DNA of 64,000 nucleotides from positions 1,116,001-1,180,000 of the forward strand of contig NZ_PDJF01000001.1 of assembly GCF_002563965.1 (NCBI RefSeq), written 5' to 3'. Position 1 is the first letter of the stretch; every line of letters begins with the position of its first letter. The notes under the pieces are model-generated. The model saw only the letters and a program-made list of their open reading frames with translations. It did no database searches and was not told the DNA's origin. This DNA comes from Corynebacterium renale (GTDB lineage Bacteria; Actinomycetota; Actinomycetes; Mycobacteriales; Mycobacteriaceae). This document shows positions 52,353-60,710 of the stretch, piece after piece. Both the position numbers and the translations under genes were made by a program.

Positions 52353-53380
52353 TAGCGGTTCTCCAGGTATTCGTTGACCATTTCCAGACCGTCGATGGAC
52401 AGGCCTGATGGTGGCTCAGCGAAGTACAGCAGCATTGGGAGGATTGCGCCCTCTTTGCCGGCGGTGGTTTCGTTGATACCGGTGATGGCCTTGACGCCGT
52501 CGATAGCCTGCTGCTTGTTCTCCTCGCCGCCGGCGGAGTAGAGGGAAATGATCACGTCAGGGTTGCGGGCGATGATTTCCTCAGCGGTGACCTCGAAGAC
52601 GCGGTCCTTGACGTCGCCGAAGACGTTCTCCATGCCAGCGGACTCAACGATCGGGTGGGACATGGAGCCGGTGCCGTACGCGTAGTTCACGGAACCGTCG
52701 GTCGATGGGTAGAGCACGGCAACCTTGAGGCCTTCGCCCGGCTTCTTCTCTTCAGCCTTGGCCAGGCGTTCCTTGGTTTCCTCGATGTACTTCGTGGCCT
52801 GCTCATCAGCCTGGAAGAGGTTGCCGTAGAAGTTGATGTGATCCCAGACGGCATCCCACGAAGCGTCGCCCTTGAGCGCGCCACAGAAGCCTGGCTCCTC
52901 GATGATGGGGACGCCGGTGCCTTCCATGGCGTTGTAGTCCACGTTGCCGGCGTAGCCGATGATGAAGTCGGAACCGGTGCCCACGACCTCTTCCTTGGAG
53001 ATCTGCAGGTGGCCGCCACCGTCAAGCTTTTGGGTCAGGTTCTTGATGCCGGCAAGCTTCGCGTTGACCTCGTCGGTGAAGTACTCATCAGGGAACGCGC
53101 CAGCAAGCATGTGCACGTTGTCCAGCCCGCCCACTGCGTTGAGGGTCGGAACAACGCCCGCGCGGTTAACCAGCATAACCTTCTCTGGAACGGAGTCCAG
53201 GGCGTAGTCATGGCCGCAGTTCTGGAAGGTGATTTGCTTGCCGTCGCTAGCAGCTGCACTGCTTGACGACGCCGTCGTGGAGCTCGCATTCGTGGACTCG
53301 GAAGAATCCGAGCACGCTGCAAGCGAGAGGGACAGGGTAGCGGCGGCGATGAGCGCCAGGCCGCGGCGATGGAGGGACAT
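52352..53380 (-). CDS. ABC transporter substrate-binding lipoprotein (siderophore/metallophore type)
   Basis: The 342-residue lipoprotein has lipobox LAAC (Cys near 23) and a Ser/Thr/Ala-rich spacer. The class III binding fold shows VPEKVMLVNRAGVVPTL, IIGYAGN and ARNPDVIISLYS. Two Cys (FQNCGHDY and PGFCGAL) may form a disulfide. The ligand is unknown: a Fe-siderophore, another metallophore, a corrinoid or an F420-0-like compound are all possible for this subfamily. Confidence 0.85.
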   Translation of the reverse strand: MSLHRRGLALIAAATLSLSLAACSDSSESTNASSTTASSSSAAASDGKQITFQNCGHDYALDSVPEKVMLVNRAGVVPTLNAVGGLDNVHMLAGAFPDEYFTDEVNAKLAGIKNLTQKLDGGGHLQISKEEVVGTGSDFIIGYAGNVDYNAMEGTGVPIIEEPGFCGALKGDASWDAVWDHINFYGNLFQADEQATKYIEETKERLAKAEEKKPGEGLKVAVLYPSTDGSVNYAYGTGSMSHPIVESAGMENVFGDVKDRVFEVTAEEIIARNPDVIISLYSAGGEENKQQAIDGVKAITGINETTAGKEGAILPMLLYFAEPPSGLSIDGLEMVNEYLENR

Positions 53381-53421
53381 GGGGCGTCCTTTCTTTGTGG
53401 GACTCGGGCGAAACTATGAAA

Positions 53422-54498
53422 TTATCCAGTGGCGCGCATCTTGCGCACCAAGATCAACAGGAATGGGGCGCCAACCAGGGCAGTGATGATGCCGATCGAC
53501 AGCTCGCGTGGCGCTAATAGTGTGCGCGCTCCGACGTCAGCCCACATGAGGAGAACCGCGCCGAGCAGTGCAGCAACGGGCAACATGGTGCGGTGCGAGC
53601 CGCCGACTGCGCGGCGTGCCAGGTGGGGGATGACCAAGCCGACGAAGCTGATGGAACCCGCCATGGCGACGAGCGCGCCGACGAGCAAACATGAGAGAAC
53701 GAGCATGAGGGCGCGGAACCGTTCCGGGTTGATGCCTGCGGTGAGGGCGGTTTCGTCGCCAATGCCTAAAGCGTCTAGGTTGCGGCCCCACACAATAGCG
53801 ATGGCCAGGCACACGAGGACCGTGATGACGCACACCAGCAGGGCGCCGTCCCACTTGGCTAAGCCGAGGGAGCCGAGCAGCCAGAACATGACGGAACGGG
53901 AGCCTTCGGCGTCGTCGGAGGCGAAGATGAGGAACGAGGTGACTGCGGACAGGGCGTAGCCGATGGCCACGCCGGCCATGAGCAGGCGGATCGAGGTGAG
54001 GCGGCCCTGCGAGCGTGCTACCGCGTAGAGCAGGAAGGACGCGGCTAGTGCGCCGAGGAAAGCGGAACCTTGCAGGGCGTAATCACCGAAGGCTGCGCCC
54101 GCTCCGAAGAGGATCGCCAGGGCCGCGCCGGTGGAGGCGCCACCGTTAATGCCGATGATGTACGGGTCGGCGAGCATGTTGCGCACCAAAGTCTGCAGGA
54201 TGGCGCCCGCGATCGACAGGCCGGCACCTACGAAAAGGCCAAGGATCGCGCGTGGGGCGCGGATGTCCCATACGATGGTGTCTTTCAGGGATTCCACCGT
54301 CAGTTCCGTGCCAAATACGTGGTGGGAAATGATATTCCACGTTTCGCCAGCGCTCACCGGGACGGAACCTACGCCGATGTTGATTGTCAGCGTCGCAATA
54401 AGGGCAAGGAAAAGGCCCACCATCCATATCGTTGCTATACGACGATGATGGCGGAAACCGAGAATGTCATCGCTTGTCTTCTGCCTACTTTCAATCAC
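53422..54498 (-). CDS. ABC transporter permease (FecCD family)
   Basis: The 358-residue FecCD permease is the first gene of the operon. WDIRAPRAILGLFVGAGLSIAGAI, ADPYIIGINGGASTGAAL and ISFVGLVIPHLARRAVGG are class motifs. The GTG start is 7 nt after TAATCT (54511-54506), which is 17 bp from TTGACC (54534-54529), so the operon has a near-consensus leaderless promoter. Single-permease systems function as homodimers. Confidence 0.9.
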   Translation of the reverse strand: MIESRQKTSDDILGFRHHRRIATIWMVGLFLALIATLTINIGVGSVPVSAGETWNIISHHVFGTELTVESLKDTIVWDIRAPRAILGLFVGAGLSIAGAILQTLVRNMLADPYIIGINGGASTGAALAILFGAGAAFGDYALQGSAFLGALAASFLLYAVARSQGRLTSIRLLMAGVAIGYALSAVTSFLIFASDDAEGSRSVMFWLLGSLGLAKWDGALLVCVITVLVCLAIAIVWGRNLDALGIGDETALTAGINPERFRALMLVLSCLLVGALVAMAGSISFVGLVIPHLARRAVGGSHRTMLPVAALLGAVLLMWADVGARTLLAPRELSIGIITALVGAPFLLILVRKMRATG

Positions 54499-54505
54499 GT
54501 ACTTG

Positions 54506-54534
54506 AGATTAGAGGCTCATTGTCAAAAGGTCAA
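54506..54534 (-). promoter_or_regulatory. Promoter of the permease-binding protein-ATPase-methyltransferase operon
   Basis: -35 TTGACC (54534-54529), 17-bp spacer, -10 TAATCT (54511-54506), 7 nt before the GTG. I see no DtxR box of good quality here, unlike the other two siderophore operons. Confidence 0.65.
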
Positions 54535-54548
54535 TTGGGCATAAAAAT

Positions 54549-54581
54549 AACCTGGAAGCGGGGTAAACCCGCTCCCAGGTT
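54549..54581 (-). terminator. Intrinsic terminator after the micropeptide gene
   Basis: AACCTGG/CCAGGTT (54549-54555, 54575-54581) and AGCGGG/CCCGCT (54557-54562, 54568-54573) stack into one stem. On the minus strand it is followed by ATTTTTA. It lies 16 nt after the stop of the 36-codon ORF, which supports a real minus-strand transcript there. Confidence 0.75.
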
Positions 54582-54597
54582 GGGGATTTATAGCTTT

Positions 54598-54708
54598 TTA
54601 CAGCCCGGGTATCAGCCGCGCAATCTGTGGCATGAGCTGCTTCACGATTGGCGCCAACAGGGCAGCCAGACCGCCGATAGCGAACAGAATTCCAACCAGT
54701 CCGCCCAC
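54598..54708 (-). CDS. Hydrophobic micropeptide (36 aa)
   Basis: A minus-strand frame from GTG 54708 encodes a Gly/Leu/Ile-rich helix (VGGLVGILFAIGGLAALLAP) followed by an amphipathic IVKQLMPQIARLIPGL. A strong terminator follows at once. There is no ATG and no clear Shine-Dalgarno, so the start is uncertain. It diverges from the AlbA_2 regulator across the CGACGAT repeats. It could be a membrane-active toxin, a small porin-like or PSM-like peptide, or a small regulatory membrane protein. None of these is established. Confidence 0.5.
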   Translation of the reverse strand: MGGLVGILFAIGGLAALLAPIVKQLMPQIARLIPGL

Positions 54709-54758
54709 GCAGGGGGGCCCGCAGCGTGCCGCGTTGGTCTAAAAGGGAATCGCCAGGA

Positions 54759-54830
54759 ATCGTCGTGCGACGATCGCGACGATTCGCGTAATCGTCGCGC
54801 GACGATTACGACGATTGGCTATAATCGTCG
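54759..54830. repeat. Array of CGACGAT/ATCGTCG inverted repeats
   Basis: Three inverted repeats lie in 72 bp: ATCGTCG-TG-CGACGAT (54759-54774), the perfect 20-bp palindrome TAATCGTCGCGCGACGATTA (54789-54808), and CGACGATT-N6-AATCGTCG (54809-54816, 54823-54830) around the TATAAT -10 box. A further single CGACGATT lies at 54777-54784. This looks like a cooperative operator for the downstream regulator. Confidence 0.8.
54820..54825 (+). promoter_or_regulatory. Consensus -10 box of the AlbA_2 regulator gene
   Basis: TATAAT lies 6 nt before the ATG, inside the third inverted repeat. Transcription would be leaderless and blocked by anything bound to the repeats. Confidence 0.65.
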
Positions 54831-54831
54831 T

Positions 54832-56088
54832 ATGTGGCGTGAAACGTGCAACCTAGAATTTAAGCAACAAGTTTCAGATTCATTCCTTAAGACTGTGAGT
54901 GCTTTCGCAAACGGTAGTGGAGGACAAGTACTCTTCGGCATAACTGATGACGGCGTCCGCGTCGGGTTAGCGGATCCACAAGCCGATGCTCTGCTTATCG
55001 AGAACAAAATAAACACCACCCTCGATCCGATTCCCCCGTACAGTATCGATATCGGGGAGGACGCAACGGTGACATTAACAGTGGAACGGGGTCCGTTTAC
55101 CCCATATTTGTACCGTCGTCAGGCGTACCGTAGGGCTGACTCGTCGACTGTTGCAGTAGATCGGTTGGATTTAGGTAGGCTCATTCTGCAGGGCAGTAAT
55201 CAGACATTTGACGGGCTTGTTTATCGGGGAGACGTTAGTTCTTTAACTTTTGATGCGCTCGGCGAAAAAGTGCAGCATGTCCTCGGTGTTAAAGATTTCG
55301 ATCCTGATGTTCTCAAAACTCTGGAACTGATGACACCCACGGGAGAATACACAAACGCTGCTGCGCTCATGGCTGACCATAATGATTTTCCTGGCATCGA
55401 TATTGCTGTATTTGGGAAAAGCATTAATGAGATCCGGGCACGCCACAATCTCGCTGGAACGTCGTTAATTTTGCAGCTGCATGCTGCGGTTGAGATCATG
55501 CAGCAGACCTATCACTATGAGCTTATCGACGGTACACAGCGCCGCATAGTCGCTTCTATTCCGACCGAAGCCTTCCGCGAGGCCGTCGCTAATGCTCTTG
55601 TGCACCGTCAGTGGGATGTGCCAAGCCATATTCGAATCGCGATGTTCCCCGACCGGATAGAAATAACATCTCCCGGTGGCCTTCCTCCGGGGATTACGGA
55701 GGAAGAATATCTACGTGGCCACTTGTCGTTGCCCAGGAATGTGGTCATAGCTGGCCTCTTTTTCCGCCTCGGATATATAGAAAAATTCGGCACCGGGATT
55801 GTCCGGATTAAACATGCTTACCGCAATTCAGTAAAACAGCCGGTTTTTGAGATTGGCAATGTATCAATCACGGTCACGCTCCCCGTGGTAACAGAAGCTA
55901 ACGAAGTGTCTGCGGAAGAGCTGTCAGTTTTGCGGGCTTTGGAAGACGGCGAAAGTAGCCGAAGCGATGTACAAAATTACACAGGCCTGAGCCGTGATGC
56001 CACGATTCGTGCGCTAAATTCGTTGATTGAAGTCGGTGCCATCAAGCGTATGGGTGCTGGTCCGGCAACAAGGTATCGTCGCATCTAG
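54832..56088 (+). CDS. AlbA_2 (Schlafen-type) ATP-binding regulator with winged helix
   Basis: The 418-residue protein has an N-terminal AlbA_2 domain (LEFKQQVSDSFLKTVSAFAN, GSGGQVLFGITDDG), a middle region, and a C-terminal HATPase_c_4 region (EAFREAVANALVHRQWD, then GGLPPGITEEEYLRGH and FRLGYIEKFGTGI). It ends in a winged helix (SSRSDVQNYTGLSRDATIRAL). Such proteins are usually called transcriptional regulators or ATP-binding proteins; some relatives occur in phage-defence or toxin loci. Composition is more AT-rich than its neighbours, suggesting acquisition. ATG 54832 follows TATAAT by 6 nt. Autoregulation through the upstream repeats is inferred. Confidence 0.8.
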   Translation: MWRETCNLEFKQQVSDSFLKTVSAFANGSGGQVLFGITDDGVRVGLADPQADALLIENKINTTLDPIPPYSIDIGEDATVTLTVERGPFTPYLYRRQAYRRADSSTVAVDRLDLGRLILQGSNQTFDGLVYRGDVSSLTFDALGEKVQHVLGVKDFDPDVLKTLELMTPTGEYTNAAALMADHNDFPGIDIAVFGKSINEIRARHNLAGTSLILQLHAAVEIMQQTYHYELIDGTQRRIVASIPTEAFREAVANALVHRQWDVPSHIRIAMFPDRIEITSPGGLPPGITEEEYLRGHLSLPRNVVIAGLFFRLGYIEKFGTGIVRIKHAYRNSVKQPVFEIGNVSITVTLPVVTEANEVSAEELSVLRALEDGESSRSDVQNYTGLSRDATIRALNSLIEVGAIKRMGAGPATRYRRI

Positions 56089-56188
56089 GAGCTGTCGGGG
56101 GTGAAAACTAGGTCGGGGTGAACCTTTGACGCTAGGATGAGTTCCGCATCATATTGGTCCGAATAGCCTTACAAGAATGGGAAGTCTT

Positions 56189-56434
56189 ATGGCCCGAATC
56201 GTTGTCCATGTCATGCCGAAACCAGAGATTCTGGACCCGCAGGGTCAGGCCGTGCAGCGTGCACTTGGCCGTATCGGAATCACTGGTGTTACTGACGTTC
56301 GCCAGGGGAAGCGTTTTGAAATTACCCATGACGGAACTCTCAGTGACGCAGACGTCGAAAAGCTCAGCCGCGAGCTGCTTGCTAATACTGTGATTGAAGA
56401 TTTTGACATCGTCGTTGAAGGCGAGGGCGCCTAG
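56189..56434 (+). CDS. purS: FGAM synthase subunit PurS
   Basis: PurS is the small bridging subunit of the three-part formylglycinamidine synthase. The 81 residues ([19 protein letters not shown], then VRQGKRFEI) are typical. A TAGGAT -10-like box at 56133-56138 gives a leader of about 45 nt with GGGAAG as ribosome site; ATG 56189 is preferred over one four codons upstream. The stop overlaps the purQ start by 1 nt (TAGTG). Confidence 0.94.
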   Translation: MARIVVHVMPKPEILDPQGQAVQRALGRIGITGVTDVRQGKRFEITHDGTLSDADVEKLSRELLANTVIEDFDIVVEGEGA

Positions 56435-57111
56435 TGTCCGCAAAGATTGGGGTAATCACGTTCCCCGGGACGCTTGACGACGTCGACGCTTCCCGCGCAG
56501 CCGCCCGCGCCGGAGCAGAAGTGGTGTCCCTGTGGCACGCTGACGAAGACCTCCGCGGCGTCGACGCAGTGGTCGTACCTGGTGGATTCTCCTACGGCGA
56601 CTACCTGCGTACCGGCGCAATTTCCGCGCTGGCACCCGTCATGCAGTCCGTGATCGACGCTGCCAAGAAGGGCATGCCCGTCCTGGGTATCTGCAACGGT
56701 TTCCAGATCTTGACGGAAGCCCGCCTCCTGCCCGGCGCATTGACCCGTAACCAGGGTCTGAACTTCCACTGCGTGGATACGTACCTTGAGGTAGAAAACG
56801 CGGAAACCGCGTGGACCAACCAGTTCGAAGCTGGCCAGAAGATCTTCATCCCGGCGAAGCACGGTGAGGGCCGCTTCCAGGCAGATGCCGAAACCATTGA
56901 GGCGCTGGAAAAGGAAGGCCGTGTGGTCTTCCGCTACACGGATAACTTCAACGGTTCCATCAACGGTATCGCTGGCGTGACCAGTGAGAATGGCCGTGTT
57001 GTGGGGCTTATGCCGCACCCAGAGCACGCGATTGACACTTTGACTGGCCCATCGACGGATGGTTTGGGGCTGTTTGCTTCCGCCCTTCACCTGCTGTCCA
57101 CCACCGCCTAA
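56434..57111 (+). CDS. purQ: FGAM synthase glutaminase subunit PurQ
   Basis: PurQ releases ammonia from glutamine for PurL. It is a class I glutaminase of 225 residues with nucleophile Cys in [10 protein letters not shown] and His/Glu in MPHPEHA. The GTG start overlaps the purS stop. A hairpin with T-runs spans its stop codon, which may reduce readthrough into purL. Confidence 0.95.
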   Translation: MSAKIGVITFPGTLDDVDASRAAARAGAEVVSLWHADEDLRGVDAVVVPGGFSYGDYLRTGAISALAPVMQSVIDAAKKGMPVLGICNGFQILTEARLLPGALTRNQGLNFHCVDTYLEVENAETAWTNQFEAGQKIFIPAKHGEGRFQADAETIEALEKEGRVVFRYTDNFNGSINGIAGVTSENGRVVGLMPHPEHAIDTLTGPSTDGLGLFASALHLLSTTA

Positions 57112-57137
57112 TTGTTTAGCCGCGGTGGGCTTTTTAT
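57101..57137 (+). terminator. Terminator/attenuator between purQ and purL
   Basis: CCACCGC (57101-57107) pairs with GCGGTGG (57122-57128), followed by GCTTTTTATTTTT. The left arm lies in the last purQ codons, so translation of purQ may affect folding. Confidence 0.55.
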
Positions 57138-57178
57138 TTTTACCCGCCGTGAGCACCGTGCATACGAGGAGAACGTAA

Positions 57179-59473
57179 GTGACACACGTGCATAACGACA
57201 CCGTCGCAGAGGCACTGGAGACCCCAGACAAGGAGCAGCCGTACGCTGCGCTCGGGCTTCGCGACGAAGAATATGCTCACATCAAAGAAATCCTGGGCCG
57301 CCGCCCCACCGACGCTGAACTGACGGTGTACTCCGTCATGTGGTCGGAGCACTGCTCCTACAAGTCGTCGAAGGTGCACCTGCGCTACTTCGGTGAGACC
57401 ACCACGGAGGAAATGGCGTCCAAGATTCTGGCCGGTATCGGCGAGAACGCGGGCGTGGTCGACGTGGGAGACGGCAACGCCGTGACTTTCCGCGTGGAGT
57501 CCCATAACCACCCGTCGTACATTGAGCCTCACCAGGGTGCGGCGACCGGCGTGGGCGGCATTGTCCGCGACATCATGGCGATGGGTGCGCGCCCGATTGC
57601 TGTGATGGACCAGCTGCGTTTCGGTCCCGCCGACGCCCCGGACACCCAGCGTGTGCTGCCCGGCGTCGTCGACGGCATTTCCCACTACGGCAACTGCCTG
57701 GGCCTGCCGAACATTGGCGGCGAGACCGTCTTCGACGAATCTTACGCAGGTAACCCGCTGGTCAATGCGCTGTGTGTGGGTACTTTGAAGTCCGATGACC
57801 TGAAACTTGCATTCGCCTCTGGCCGCGGCAACAAGGTGATCCTGTTCGGTTCCCGTACCGGCCTCGACGGCATTGGTGGCGTTTCCGTTCTGGCTTCGGA
57901 TACTTTCGCTGAGGGCGCGGAACGCAAGCTTCCGGCTGTTCAGGTGGGCGACCCCTTCGCGGAGAAGGTCCTTATTGAATGCTGCCTGGACCTCTACCAC
58001 GCTGGTGTGGTCGTGGGCATCCAGGACTTGGGTGGCGCTGGCTTGGCGTGTGCTACCTCTGAGCTGGCGGCATCCGGTGACGGCGGCATGGAAGTCAACC
58101 TGGATAACGTGCCACTGCGCGCGGAAAACATGACTGCGGCTGAGATCTTGGCTTCGGAATCCCAGGAGCGCATGTGTGCGGTTGTGCGCCCTGAGGATGT
58201 GGATCGTTTCAAGGAAATTTGCGCGCACTGGGACGTCACCTGCGCCGTTATCGGCGAAGTCGTGGAGGGCGAAAACCTGGTGATCAAGCACCAGGGTGAA
58301 GTCGTCTTCGACGCCCCGGCGAACACCATCGCCGACGACGCCCCCGTCTACGACCGCCCGTGGGCGCGCCCAGATTGGCAGGACAAGCTGCAAGAACCTG
58401 GCCGCGAAGGTGGGGTGCCACTGCCTTCCGAACCGGCTGAGATCGCAGACGCTATCACCCGCCTGACCGCCAGCCCGGCACTGTGCTCGCGTGCGTACAT
58501 CACCGAACAGTACGACCGCTACGTCCGTGGCAACACGGTCAAGGCGAAGAACTCGGACGCTGGTGTGCTGCGTATCGACGAAACCACCGGCCGCGGCGTC
58601 GCCGTGTCCGCAGATGCGTCGGGCCGCTACACCTACCTGGATCCCAACATGGGCGCACGCTTGGCGCTGGCGGAGGCGTACCGCAACGTCGTCGTCAGTG
58701 GTGGCAGCCCGGTTGCAGTGACCAACTGCCTGAACTTCGGCTCCCCAGAGGATCCGGACGTGATGTGGCAGTTCCGCGAGGCCGTGCATGGGCTTGCCGA
58801 CGGCTCCCTCGAGCTGACCATCCCCGTGTCCGGAGGCAACGTCTCCTTCTACAACCAGACGGGTGACCAGGCGATTCTTCCAACCCCAGTCGTCGGTGTT
58901 CTAGGCGTCATGGACGACGTCGCCAAGGCGCACGGCCACGACCTGGGTAGTGTCGAAGAACCCGAGGTCCTCTTCGTCCTGGGTAAGACGGACGCCGACT
59001 TCGGCGGTTCGATTTGGCAGGAGATTTCCGGCACGCCGTTGCAGGGCCTCCCACCACAGGTGGATCTGGCAGATGAGGAAGCACTTGGTGCATTCTTCGC
59101 ATCCGGCATCCAGGTCACCGCAGCTCACGACCTCTCCGAGGGGGGCCTGATCCAGGGTGTCCTGGAGATGGCGTTCCGATCCGGCCGTGGTGTCGAACTC
59201 GATGTCAGCGAAGTCCACGAGAATCTGTGGACCGCCCTGGCTTCCGAGTCTGCATCGCGTGTGGTCGTTGCTGTGACCGCCGACCACGTGGATGCGCTGT
59301 TGGCTGCCGCCGCTAAGGCAGGAGTCCCAGCGACCCGCATCGGTGCCACCACCGAAGGCCGCGACATTGCCATCAACCACGGTGAGCAGAAGGTCACCTT
59401 AGACCTTGATGAGCTGCACGCCGCATGGGAGGGCACGCTGCCAGGCCTCTTCGGGGTAACGCACACCCAGTAA
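57179..59473 (+). CDS. purL: FGAM synthase subunit PurL
   Basis: PurL uses ATP and ammonia to convert FGAR to FGAM. At 764 residues it is the small PurL that needs PurS and PurQ. It shows the duplicated PurM-like fold: [45 protein letters not shown], and the second half [11 protein letters not shown] and AHDLSEGGL. The GTG start has GAGGAG 8 nt upstream. A strong terminator follows. Confidence 0.97.
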   Translation: MTHVHNDTVAEALETPDKEQPYAALGLRDEEYAHIKEILGRRPTDAELTVYSVMWSEHCSYKSSKVHLRYFGETTTEEMASKILAGIGENAGVVDVGDGNAVTFRVESHNHPSYIEPHQGAATGVGGIVRDIMAMGARPIAVMDQLRFGPADAPDTQRVLPGVVDGISHYGNCLGLPNIGGETVFDESYAGNPLVNALCVGTLKSDDLKLAFASGRGNKVILFGSRTGLDGIGGVSVLASDTFAEGAERKLPAVQVGDPFAEKVLIECCLDLYHAGVVVGIQDLGGAGLACATSELAASGDGGMEVNLDNVPLRAENMTAAEILASESQERMCAVVRPEDVDRFKEICAHWDVTCAVIGEVVEGENLVIKHQGEVVFDAPANTIADDAPVYDRPWARPDWQDKLQEPGREGGVPLPSEPAEIADAITRLTASPALCSRAYITEQYDRYVRGNTVKAKNSDAGVLRIDETTGRGVAVSADASGRYTYLDPNMGARLALAEAYRNVVVSGGSPVAVTNCLNFGSPEDPDVMWQFREAVHGLADGSLELTIPVSGGNVSFYNQTGDQAILPTPVVGVLGVMDDVAKAHGHDLGSVEEPEVLFVLGKTDADFGGSIWQEISGTPLQGLPPQVDLADEEALGAFFASGIQVTAAHDLSEGGLIQGVLEMAFRSGRGVELDVSEVHENLWTALASESASRVVVAVTADHVDALLAAAAKAGVPATRIGATTEGRDIAINHGEQKVTLDLDELHAAWEGTLPGLFGVTHTQ

Positions 59474-59493
59474 AGAAACGTAAACCTGGTAGC

Positions 59494-59531
59494 AAGCTGG
59501 AGGGAATCTTTTCGATCCCCTCCAGCTTTTT
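59494..59531 (+). terminator. Intrinsic terminator after purL
   Basis: AAGCTGGAGGG (59494-59504) pairs perfectly with CCCTCCAGCTT (59518-59528), followed by a T-run to 59531 and TCTT. This is a textbook factor-independent terminator. Confidence 0.92.
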
Positions 59532-59551
59532 CTTGTGCTCTTACAGTACGG

Positions 59552-59631
59552 TTGACCTCTTTTAGGGGGTAAAGCTAAGACCTTTTCTAGAATTAGGCAA
59601 GCCTTTCCACAGTAAGGCAAGGCTTTTCAGG
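59552..59631 (+). promoter_or_regulatory. Promoter region with two tandem DtxR-like boxes
   Basis: A TTGACC -35-like element lies at 59552-59557, and -10 candidates are TAAGAC (59576-59581) and TAGAAT (59588-59593). TTAGGCAAGCCTTTCCACA (59593-59611) matches 13 of 19 DtxR consensus positions, and TAAGGCAAGGCTTTTCAGG (59613-59631) is a second, weaker copy 20 bp further on. Iron repression of the following siderophore operon is likely. Confidence 0.6.
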
Positions 59632-59654
59632 TTTTAGTATTAAAGGAGCTACTG

Positions 59655-60707
59655 ATGTCTCACACTATTTCTGCCCGGGTTTTCGCTGGCGCGTTGGCAG
59701 CAGCGACTGCCCTCAGCGTGGCTGCGTGTTCGTCCTCTGATGAAGCAAGCGTGGAGCAGTCGACAGCAGGGTCGGCAGAGGCCGGTAAGGAGTCTGCGAA
59801 GGAAGCCGCTTTCCCGCGCACCATCGAGACACTTGATGGTCAGGGCAACGCCAAAGAAATCACGATCGAGAAGAAACCGGAGCGCATCGTTTCTGTTTCT
59901 GTCACCTTGACCGGTGCTTTGGTGGCTCTCGACGCTCCCGTGGTCGGATCCGGCGGAGGTAACCCCAAGGCGCCGATGTTCGATGACGAAACCGGCTTTG
60001 GTACCTGGTGGGCTGACACCGCTAAGGAACGTGGCATCACTTCCACGCACACCGCAGGCAACCTGGACGCAGAGGCAGTTTTAGCGCTGGAGCCAGATCT
60101 GGTGATCATGTCGAACGTGGGGCAAGACAAGGGTTCTGACATCTATGATCAGCTTGCAGCGCTTGTGCCTGTCCAGGTCGTGGACTACTCCGACCAGTCG
60201 TGGGAAGAGACCACAAAGGAAGTCGCTCACGCCACTGGTTTGGACGACGCGGCCGACCAGATCATCGCAAACTATGAAAAGTCTGTTGCTGATGCCAAGG
60301 GCAAGCTCAACATCGAAGGGCCCGTGAACATCGTTTCCCTAAGCAAAGATACTGGCATGAACTTCTTCACCGAAGAGTCTGCTCAGGGTCGCATTTTTAC
60401 CGACCTGGGTGTCGAACTTGCACTGCCTAAGGATGAGCTAGTGGGCAAGACCGCGCAGGGGACCGACCGCGGTGATATCAAGGGCGTGAACCCTGAGAAC
60501 ATTCCACTGGCGTTGGAAGGCCAATCCGTATTCGTTCTGAACTTAGGCGGTAAGGAACCTGCTGAACAGCAGGTACGCTCTAACCCAGCCCTAGCTCAGG
60601 CGCCGGCTGTGGCTAACGACCGTGTCTACGGCCTAGACGGCGAATTCTTCCGTATTGATGCCATTAGCGCTCAGGCTCTGGTGGATCACTTGGTAGAAAC
60701 TTTTTAA
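59655..60707 (+). CDS. Iron-siderophore ABC transporter substrate-binding lipoprotein (FepB-like)
   Basis: The 350-residue class III binding protein has lipobox VAAC (Cys near 25), a Glu/Ser/Ala-rich tether, KKPERIVSVSVTLTGALVAL and LEPDLVIMSNVG. The pattern is close to Fe-enterobactin-type FepB proteins, so a catecholate siderophore is a reasonable guess. It is the first gene of a four-gene operon with two different permeases and an ATPase. A GGAG ribosome site precedes the ATG. Confidence 0.88.
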   Translation: MSHTISARVFAGALAAATALSVAACSSSDEASVEQSTAGSAEAGKESAKEAAFPRTIETLDGQGNAKEITIEKKPERIVSVSVTLTGALVALDAPVVGSGGGNPKAPMFDDETGFGTWWADTAKERGITSTHTAGNLDAEAVLALEPDLVIMSNVGQDKGSDIYDQLAALVPVQVVDYSDQSWEETTKEVAHATGLDDAADQIIANYEKSVADAKGKLNIEGPVNIVSLSKDTGMNFFTEESAQGRIFTDLGVELALPKDELVGKTAQGTDRGDIKGVNPENIPLALEGQSVFVLNLGGKEPAEQQVRSNPALAQAPAVANDRVYGLDGEFFRIDAISAQALVDHLVETF

Positions 60708-60710
60708 ACG

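Noticed and set aside
54070..54831. N-terminal extension of the AlbA_2 gene back into the permease gene
   Set aside because: The extension has no domain, crosses a terminator and the repeat array, and a TATAAT box precedes ATG 54832 by 6 nt.
57140..58789. 549-codon open frame antisense to purL
   Set aside because: No motif or ribosome site; a shadow of strongly biased codons in purL.
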